Part shown: one piece after another, positions 58,324 through 64,000 of the stretch
Numbering within the stretch: the first letter of the stretch is position 1
Layout of the letters: the number at the start of each line of letters is the position of its first letter
Assembly: GCA_041736895.1 (NCBI GenBank)
Contig: JBGSSS010000198.1
Span: 1-64,000 of the forward strand
Origin: JANRLT01 sp041736895
Lineage (GTDB): Bacteria > Planctomycetota > Planctomycetia > Pirellulales > JALHPA01
Length of the DNA: 64,000 nt
Reading direction: 5' to 3'
Program-made: the position numbers and the translations under genes
Notes under the pieces: generated by a model
Database searches by the model: none
What the model saw: the letters and a program-made list of their open reading frames with translations, nothing else
Told to the model about the DNA's origin: nothing

Positions 58324-60132
58324 CTAGGGCGAGGTTGCGGCCTTGTCTGTCTTTGGCGAGGTCTTCTCATCGCGCTCGCTGTCGATGATCGCCCCGCTTG
58401 AACGGCGGCCGAACAGGTTCGGCAGCGCGCCGCCGACTTCGTAGGCTTGATCGTCGCTGACTTCGGTCCCTTCGTCGGATTCGCTTGCGCGGCTGTAGCG
58501 CCGTCCGACTTGCGGGTACTTGTCAACTTCGAGCCGCGCACTGAGAACTTTCGTCCTATTCGCTTCGTGCAGGCATTGCACGACATCGGGATAGTGTGCG
58601 CCCATTTCGACGAGCGATTTGATGACTTCGGCCAAGTTGTTCGGCACCTCGACGCGCTTGTCCGGTTCGCCGACGACGAAGCGGCTGATGGTGACGCGGC
58701 TTTCGGATTCGACGCGGACGAGCAAGTGCTTGCCCGCTTCGAGCGTCGCCGGCGCGGCCAGACGATGCGGTCCGCCAAACAGGACGACCTCGGGGCGGAA
58801 GCTGCGCGTCACATGAACCAAGGGCGCAGCTTTGCTGGGGATTTGATGCAAGTGAACGCGTTCGTTGAGGAACACACCCGAGATGATCGGGTCCGCGCTG
58901 TTCATCCCCCAGAGCGCGCGGAAGGCGCCGTAGCGAGTTTCGGCACTGGGCGAATCGAGCAGCGCTTTGAGTTCATCGCTCGCGCCGTAATCGTCCATCG
59001 TCGAGAGCGCGGTTAACGCAAAGACGCGGAAGGCCGACACATCGCGGGCTGATTCGCCCAGAACCGCTGCGGCTTGAGACTGAGAATCGTCGAGGTAGGC
59101 CAGGGCTTCGGCAGCATAGAAGCGGATTTCCTGATCTTTAGAATCGAGGGCCTTGCGCAAGATCGGTGTCGCGTCCTTGCCGATCGCTTCGAGTTTGATC
59201 GCGGCGTTGCTCGCGCTGATCGGGTCGTTGAGCTGGTTTTCGAGCAGCGCGAGGCGCTCCAGTCGTTCGCTCGCGGTCTCGCGCAGCGGCACCGCGCGAA
59301 TGACGCGGATGTACCGCGGGATGTTGTGCTTGTACCGCGGATGCAGAATCAGATCGACATAAGCGTCGTTCTTGGGCGTGGCAATGCCACGCTTGGTTCC
59401 ATGGACGTAAGTATGAAACCGGCGATTCAGCATCTCGCCAATCTGTTTGCTCAGGTAGACCGATTTGTCTTCGTTCTTGATGACCAGCCCAAACGTGCGG
59501 GCCTTGGTCACCTTGGCCCCGCTGAGGATCAGCCCGCGGAGTTTGCTGCTCTTGTCGTCGTCGGCTCCCAATTCGGGATCGACGAGGACGGCGCCTTCGG
59601 CCTTGGCTAGCATATGGCCGCTGTGGATGCCTCCGCCGGCATCGTAGCCCATCTCTTTGAGCCGAACTTCGAGCATCCAACCGCCGCTGAGATCGGTGGT
59701 CTCGCTGCCTTCGGGCACACGGACTTCGACATCGAGCGGATCGCCCGGTTCCGCGGCAGGCGGAATGTAGGTGCGCGTCCAAACCAGCGCCGTTTGCAGG
59801 CTAGCGAGAATCTGATTGGGGTTGGCCACGTTGCGAGCCTGCATATCGGCGATCAGTTGATCGCGTTGCGGGCCGGCTGGCGGGTCGCTGCCGGTGTTGT
59901 CGAGATTGACGACGAGTGCCGGCCCTTCGACCTTGGCATAGTTCAAGCCAAACGGGCCCGAGACATCGCCGATCAATTTGATTTTGGATTCAACATCTTC
60001 GGTGGCGAGCGCTTTGTCAGGACTCTGCTGACGAAACAACGGGTTCATGCAACCCGCGAGGGACGAAAGCCAAACGCCCCCGGCCAAATTGGCGGCGAGG
60101 AACTGACGGCGGGATAGGTTCGTTGGCTTCAT
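58324..60132 (-). CDS. FlgI-like P-ring protein with an internal HEAT-repeat domain
   Basis: A 602-residue exported lipoprotein-like protein. NLSRRQFLAANLAGGVWLSS with LAGC28 combines a twin-arginine motif with a lipobox. Residues about 50-285 follow the flagellar P-ring protein FlgI: GPALVVNLDNTGSDPP, YIPPAAEPGDPLDVEVRVP, GGWMLEVRLKE, AKAEGAVLV, and FGLVIKNEDKSVYLSKQIGE. Residues about 295-415 are HEAT-type helices (SNAAIKLEAIGKDATPILRK, YAAEALAYLDD). Then 440-540 return to the FlgI C-terminus: NNLAEVIKSLVEMGAHYPDV ... SARLEV. So HEAT repeats appear to be inserted in a FlgI-like protein. No other flagellar gene is near; the tail is polar and probably disordered. Confidence 0.78.
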   Translation of the reverse strand: MKPTNLSRRQFLAANLAGGVWLSSLAGCMNPLFRQQSPDKALATEDVESKIKLIGDVSGPFGLNYAKVEGPALVVNLDNTGSDPPAGPQRDQLIADMQARNVANPNQILASLQTALVWTRTYIPPAAEPGDPLDVEVRVPEGSETTDLSGGWMLEVRLKEMGYDAGGGIHSGHMLAKAEGAVLVDPELGADDDKSSKLRGLILSGAKVTKARTFGLVIKNEDKSVYLSKQIGEMLNRRFHTYVHGTKRGIATPKNDAYVDLILHPRYKHNIPRYIRVIRAVPLRETASERLERLALLENQLNDPISASNAAIKLEAIGKDATPILRKALDSKDQEIRFYAAEALAYLDDSQSQAAAVLGESARDVSAFRVFALTALSTMDDYGASDELKALLDSPSAETRYGAFRALWGMNSADPIISGVFLNERVHLHQIPSKAAPLVHVTRSFRPEVVLFGGPHRLAAPATLEAGKHLLVRVESESRVTISRFVVGEPDKRVEVPNNLAEVIKSLVEMGAHYPDVVQCLHEANRTKVLSARLEVDKYPQVGRRYSRASESDEGTEVSDDQAYEVGGALPNLFGRRSSGAIIDSERDEKTSPKTDKAATSP

Positions 60133-60332
60133 GCCCTGGCTCCGTGAGCGGGTGCGGTGATGGCGCGCGGTCCTTGCGCGAAGGAAGACAATAGAGTGGT
60201 ACTCTCCTTAGGTCAAGACAAAAGCGAATTTCTTGGTAGGGTGCATGCTAGCAATTTGTGTTGCACGGCCCTAGGGGAGGGGCTAGGATGCAAATGCGAT
60301 ATCCGACTCCTTTTCTCAACAAGAGGCCTGTC

Positions 60333-61490
60333 ATGCGCTGTGCTGTACTGTTCTTGTTTGCGGTAACCCTCTGCTATTCCCCGGCCGTCGCCCAAAAGCT
60401 TCAAGAAGCAAATTCTGCCTATCGGAAGCAGAATTACGATCGGGCCATCGAACTTTACAATGCGCTGCTCGAGAAGACGCCCGACGACGCGCGGATTCGC
60501 TCCCAACGCGCTCACGCACTCGTTGAACGCGCGGCGGGGCTGCAAGCCGGCGGGAACCAATTGGGGCCAGACAGTTACGCCGCGATCCAACGCGATGCCC
60601 AACAAGCCATTGATGACCTGACCGCGGCGATCACTGCCGAGATCGGAGCGAAAGGAATAGCACAAACTTGGCGCGCGAGGGCTTATCTCTTGTTGCATCG
60701 CCATGATGAAGCGCTTGCTGATCTCAACAGTGCAATTGCACAAAAACCGGATCGCGCCACGGCTTATTTCTATCGTGGGATTCTGCATCGTCAACGCGGA
60801 CAAACGGATCAGGCTTTTCAGGATTTTCACACCGCACTCCGTTATAAACCCGAGGATGCGCTGGCCTATCGTGAACGGGCCAGATGTCAGCTTAACAACG
60901 CTCTCGACGACGAATGGATAAATAGCCCCCCTAGAGAAGGGAAAGTCACCTGGGCAGTTTATAAAATGAATGGCATCAAGGATCTGGATAAAGTCACCAT
61001 GGCCGTAGCGGATTTTGAACGAGCCTTGGCCGTTGATCCGGATGATTGCGAGTCCCGCCGCGCGCTAGTCGATCTTTATTCGATCACAGGAGACGCAAAA
61101 CGCTGTCTCGAGCAACTCGACGAAATCTGCAAGCGTCAGCCGGAAAATGTTAGCAGTTGGTGCAACCGGTCTTGGATCCTAGCCACTCACGCGAGTCCCG
61201 AATTTCGCAACGGAGCCGAGGCCGTCAAGGCAGCGCAGAAAGCACAGGAAATGAGCAAAAGCAAAACTCCTTGTTTGCTGATGAATTTGGCCGCAGCGCA
61301 TGCCGAAGCTGGTGAGTTCAAAAAGGCGGTCACCATGGCCAAAGAGGCGCTGCAAGCGATCACGGCGGACAAGCAATTTCCCACGATTCAAGATCATCCC
61401 TGCGGAGAGAAGTTCGAGAAATGTCTCGAACAGTTTCGCAAAAAACAGCCCTATCGCGACCCGAACTTGCAAGACTTTTCCAAGAAGTAA
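60333..61490 (+). CDS. Exported TPR-repeat protein
   Basis: A 385-residue protein with a signal peptide (MRCAVLFLFAVTLCYSPAVA-Q). Tetratricopeptide repeats: ANSAYRKQNYDRAIELYNAL, RAYLLLHRHDEALADLNSAI, YFYRGILHRQRGQTDQAFQD and a later FERALAVDPDDCESRRALVD. It probably binds partner proteins in the periplasm or paryphoplasm. Upstream 60133-60332 is a divergent promoter region with the FlgI-like gene. AGAGG before ATG 60333 favours this start over 60258. Confidence 0.82.
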   Translation: MRCAVLFLFAVTLCYSPAVAQKLQEANSAYRKQNYDRAIELYNALLEKTPDDARIRSQRAHALVERAAGLQAGGNQLGPDSYAAIQRDAQQAIDDLTAAITAEIGAKGIAQTWRARAYLLLHRHDEALADLNSAIAQKPDRATAYFYRGILHRQRGQTDQAFQDFHTALRYKPEDALAYRERARCQLNNALDDEWINSPPREGKVTWAVYKMNGIKDLDKVTMAVADFERALAVDPDDCESRRALVDLYSITGDAKRCLEQLDEICKRQPENVSSWCNRSWILATHASPEFRNGAEAVKAAQKAQEMSKSKTPCLLMNLAAAHAEAGEFKKAVTMAKEALQAITADKQFPTIQDHPCGEKFEKCLEQFRKKQPYRDPNLQDFSKK

Positions 61491-61518
61491 TGTGTAGTCG
61501 CACGGTGTGAAAAATGAA

Positions 61519-61553
61519 GGGAGCAGAACAAAGCACCGCTTTGTTCTGCTCCC
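61519..61553. terminator. Perfect 16-bp hairpin between convergent genes
   Basis: GGGAGCAGAACAAAGC, loop ACC, GCTTTGTTCTGCTCCC. Followed by GAATCTTTT. Symmetric, so it may end both the TPR and the CAP-domain transcript. Confidence 0.75.
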
Positions 61554-61582
61554 GAATCTTTTCAAGACGTCACGTCGATCTT

Positions 61583-62857
61583 CTAGTAGGGCTTTTCGTT
61601 TTTGATATTCCCACGGGGGTTGTAAAACGCCACGATCAGGATTTCGCCGCTCTTCAGCTTTGCTGTCGCCACGCCGACCATCGTGCTCTTGGCCCAGACC
61701 ATTTGCGTATAATGAGCACGCTCGCTATCGTATTCAGCTGCCACGAGTTGGCCGTCGTCGTTTTTGTACATCTTGGTGATACGGTAGCTCGGCGGCTCGG
61801 TTTGCTTGGGGTCGTAGTTCGCTTTTTCCGCGAGCCATTCATTGGCGGCGGTTGCTGGCGTGAACGTCTCGTAATCGCCAACGGCCATGTTCTCGCCATA
61901 CTTGCCATCAGGATGATGTTCGAGCTTGTCCGTTTTGGCGATGTGCTGAGCCCAACGATACGCGGCATTCGCCAAATCCGGTGACCATTCCAACGGCTTG
62001 ACACCGACATCGGCTCGGGCCGCGTTATGAATTTTCAAGAACTCGACGATCACGGGCGATTCGGCCGTGAAGCGTTTCTTGCCAGCGGGCGCTTTCTTGT
62101 CGTCGTCATCCTCCGCAGGAGTCTTGGAATTGTCCGCTGGCGGAGTCGCGGCTGTGGACGCTGCCGCCGGCGCGGGAAAATAAATCGGCACGGCTGGCTC
62201 GACGACCACCACCCCTGGCGCAGGGGTGCCGCCGTTGTTGTTGATGATCGGCCGACGGCGGCGCGGATTGTTAATCGTCGTGTTGTTGTTCGTGATGTTC
62301 TTCTCGAGAGGCGCGACCTTGGCCCCCGGCACAAAGGCATTGCCGTCGTAATCGCCAGCCGGCTCGGGTTGCCCAGGATTTCGCTTATCCGTTTTTTTTG
62401 CTAGAGCCGCTTTGTTCGCGGCCTCTTCGGGAGGATTAAATTCTGCGGGCGGATCTCCCAAAACGATATAGGGTTTTACGCTATGTCCAGTGATATGAAT
62501 CCAGCGGCCTCCGCCGCGCGGCCGCATCTGGAACCCGAGTGTGGCACCCTCGAAGGTCGGAAATGGAAACGGCGTGGTCCCAGTAATTGGTTCCACGGGT
62601 TTGCCGTCCGGTACCGGCTGGATTGTGCCCGAGGGATCTACCCAGAATGGCAGTGCTCTGCGTCCGGTGAAATTGTAAACAGCGATTGTGGTCGCTTTGC
62701 CGCCCACCACAGACGGCGGCAACTCGGGTTGCTTGGCTGCCATCTTGTCGCTGGCCGGTTCGGCATGCACGGGCCGAGTCCCTGGAGAGAGCCACAGCAC
62801 TCCCAGAAAAGCAAAACCCAATGCCCCTAGGCACATAACCCGCATGAATCTTGTCAT
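61583..62857 (-). CDS. Exported CAP-domain (SCP-like) protein
   Basis: A 424-residue exported protein. Signal peptide MTRFMRVMCLGALGFAFLGV...VHA. Residues 40-150 form a beta domain (TTIAVYNFTGRRALPFWVDP, GFQMRPRGGGRWIHITGHSV); 150-265 are low-complexity with an Asn-rich stretch (KNITNNNTTINNPRRRRPII); 270-424 are the CAP domain: VEFLKIHNAARADVGVKPLE, LANAAYRWAQHIA, YGENMAVG, EWLAEKANYDP and HYTQMVWAKSTMVGVATA with the conserved His/Glu. ATG 62855-62857 with GGGAG upstream. Role in the envelope unknown. Confidence 0.86.
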   Translation of the reverse strand: MTRFMRVMCLGALGFAFLGVLWLSPGTRPVHAEPASDKMAAKQPELPPSVVGGKATTIAVYNFTGRRALPFWVDPSGTIQPVPDGKPVEPITGTTPFPFPTFEGATLGFQMRPRGGGRWIHITGHSVKPYIVLGDPPAEFNPPEEAANKAALAKKTDKRNPGQPEPAGDYDGNAFVPGAKVAPLEKNITNNNTTINNPRRRRPIINNNGGTPAPGVVVVEPAVPIYFPAPAAASTAATPPADNSKTPAEDDDDKKAPAGKKRFTAESPVIVEFLKIHNAARADVGVKPLEWSPDLANAAYRWAQHIAKTDKLEHHPDGKYGENMAVGDYETFTPATAANEWLAEKANYDPKQTEPPSYRITKMYKNDDGQLVAAEYDSERAHYTQMVWAKSTMVGVATAKLKSGEILIVAFYNPRGNIKNEKPY

Positions 62858-63018
62858 CGCATTCTCCCAAGACTGAAAGGCGAATAAAAAAGCCGATGCA
62901 TCCGCGCCGCCAAGCGGCTAACAATCTGAGCGACAGCTCAATAGGACGTTTTAGTCAGGATTTTAAGGCCCGCTCTTTGGCAAGTAAAGAAAAAAAGTAT
63001 GGTAGTATCGCTGATAAA

Positions 63019-63051
63019 GAAAAAAGGCCAGCGTCTTGCGACGCTGGCTTT
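63019..63051. terminator. Terminator, copy 1 of a duplicated pair
   Basis: A-tract, GCCAGCGTC, TTGC, GACGCTGGC, TTT followed by CGCCGTTGTT. About 30 bases including the CCGTTGTT flank recur at 63890-63930. Confidence 0.75.
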
Positions 63052-63059
63052 CGCCGTTG

Positions 63060-63263
63060 TTATTCCACCGATCCGCCTAGTGTTTCTATTGATTTCCAGA
63101 GCTTGGCCTGCCGTGCGAGGCAACTCGCCCGACTGTTTCGCGGCACCGGTTGTTGAGAATCTACGAAGGCGATCGTTTCTTGAAAGGCTTTCCAACGCTG
63201 CAGAGGATCCCAGCAGCGTTCTCGCTTCGCTTCTTCGCTAGCTTTTTCTTCGGGAGTCATCAT
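63060..63263 (-). CDS. Small basic partner of the nucleotidyltransferase
   Basis: A 67-residue soluble protein (MMTPEEKASEEAKRERCWDP ... SRASCLARQAKLWKSIETLG) whose start overlaps the preceding gene's stop (ATGA). GAAGGA eight bases upstream of the ATG. Helical, high in charged residues. No family recognised. Overlap and common direction imply a two-gene operon with the nucleotidyltransferase-like gene; a toxin-antitoxin arrangement is one possibility. Confidence 0.55.
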   Translation of the reverse strand: MMTPEEKASEEAKRERCWDPLQRWKAFQETIAFVDSQQPVPRNSRASCLARQAKLWKSIETLGGSVE

Positions 63264-63754
63264 GGGGCACGTCCTTCACGGAGGATCTGAGTACGTAGAG
63301 TTTCAATGCGCGACTTTTTCTGTAAGCCCTCGGGCAAAGCCATCTGGCACCGCAACATATCTTCATCACTGAGAGCCCGATAGGCGGTGCCTGTCGAAAG
63401 GGCCGTTGCAATCCCTCGGTCCCAGGAATCTTGCCAGTTATCCAACCCCGCGACAGAACGGAACACGTCAACCGCCCCCTGCTCCGTGGTTAGACAAAAC
63501 ATTGCCTGCTGCTCCAGCCACCCTGACGACATATCCTTGACTGGTTTCCAAGTTTCGACCGTTTGCCCCCATTCCGCGTTGAGTTCCGCCAGAGCTTGCT
63601 CACAATTTTGCCGGTTATCGAAGACGTCATCGATCCAAAGGTCGACGTCGTATGTCAGAATCGGTTCATGACGCAAAGCAAAGTTCATCCCCCCGATCAA
63701 GAGACACCGGACGCCATGACGGTTCATCGTCTCGAGAATCCGATCAACATTCAT
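63260..63754 (-). CDS. Nucleotidyltransferase-fold protein (DUF6036/AbiEii-like)
   Basis: A 164-residue protein with a minimal nucleotidyltransferase start: MNRHGVRCLLIGGMNFALRH then EPILTYDVDLWID. The GG-(x)n-T-x-D-x-D pattern (D-V-D in YDVDLWI) matches the metal-binding centre of the fold. The rest has WLEQQAMFCLTTEQGAVDVF with a third possible Asp. Such proteins occur in toxin-antitoxin modules and as stand-alone enzymes. ATG at 63752-63754. Flanked on both sides by copies of the same terminator. Confidence 0.68.
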   Translation of the reverse strand: MNVDRILETMNRHGVRCLLIGGMNFALRHEPILTYDVDLWIDDVFDNRQNCEQALAELNAEWGQTVETWKPVKDMSSGWLEQQAMFCLTTEQGAVDVFRSVAGLDNWQDSWDRGIATALSTGTAYRALSDEDMLRCQMALPEGLQKKSRIETLRTQILREGRAP

Positions 63755-63889
63755 GAGCAGGATCGGTGAAATTGGCCGGCGATTGAAATACCCGCACTGA
63801 GAATTCGAGCATTGTTTTAATCTGCGGGATTTCTAAGTATATTCCGCTCGCCAGCAAGGGGCTACTACACTTTGACCGACGAAGGATAC

Positions 63890-63923
63890 AAAAAAAGGCC
63901 AGCGTCTTGCGACGTTGGCCTTT
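63890..63923. terminator. Terminator, copy 2 of a duplicated pair
   Basis: A-tract, GGCCAGCGTC, TTGC, GACGTTGGCC, TTT, then GCCGTTGTT, nearly identical to 63019-63060. It lies upstream of the two-gene operon; a minus-strand gene seems to end at 63983, so it would terminate that gene. Confidence 0.75.
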
Positions 63924-64000
63924 GCCGTTGTTGAATTATGCCTTGCGGTAATAGCCCGCGGGGCATTCCTTTTGATTGACTACTAGCTGAACAGTTCCTT

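Noticed and set aside
63983..64000. Possible C-terminal end (KELFS-stop) of a minus-strand gene entering from the right edge
   Set aside because: Only five codons are visible, too few to support a feature, although the terminator at 63890-63923 would suit it.

Overview
The window looks like chromosomal DNA of a planctomycete, most probably of the Pirellulales type; this is an inference from content, as there is no rRNA here. Supporting signs are: small membrane proteins opening with the MRFSLRTLM anchor, a PEP-CTERM/dockerin-like protein, an exported Cys-type sulfatase, an exported Gfo/Idh/MocA oxidoreductase, a FlgI-like protein carrying HEAT repeats, and very many short interspersed palindromes in the gaps. 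Coding density is high and operons are short. One tRNA gene (Arg, CCG) is present and no CRISPR array or complete insertion sequence was seen.

Left part (1-17.5 kb): partial pyrD, a small lipoprotein, an HU-type protein, a CxxCxxCC protein, a class V aminotransferase (cysteine-desulfurase-like), moaA, a hemolysin III/PAQR membrane protein, three tandem overlapping paralogues with a GspG-like tail, then a ketosynthase / acyl carrier protein / CrtI-like oxidoreductase cassette, a glycerate 2-kinase, mutS, a small exported protein followed by a stray copy of the mutS 3' end, and an unknown cytoplasmic protein.

Middle part (18-29.5 kb): an inorganic-carbon (DAB-type) transporter made of DabA with all four zinc-site residues plus two overlapping NuoL/M-like membrane subunits, a sulfatase, a large glucosidase, and a 5'-truncated autotransporter-type PEP-CTERM gene ending at a strong terminator.

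The most unusual block is 29.8-39.8 kb: a glycosyltransferase and a methyltransferase on the minus strand diverge from a tight six-gene plus-strand operon (GMC oxidoreductase, phosphatidylserine-decarboxylase-like protein, a fused SDR-like/FAD oxidase, a fused pseudo-aminotransferase/aminotransferase, a small multi-span membrane protein, a lipase-like hydrolase). It reads as an uncharacterised amino-lipid or other lipid-tailoring pathway; the product cannot be named from sequence.

Right part (40-64 kb): a ComEA-like protein, a large exported protein, dusB, an envelope coiled-coil protein with a BRCT-like tail, a THUMP-like methyltransferase, an AI-2E family transporter, exported Gfo/Idh/MocA and SGNH proteins, an HTH/receiver regulator, azlCD, smc, the FlgI/HEAT protein, TPR and CAP-domain exported proteins, and a nucleotidyltransferase plus small partner.

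A second theme runs through the whole window: several families of short dispersed repeats. Some are purely palindromic, others are arms of low-complexity units placed as inverted pairs, some nested inside each other. Members of one family (GGGGATT units) sit in frame inside two conserved enzymes and at the start of a third, so these elements appear to be, or to have been, mobile.
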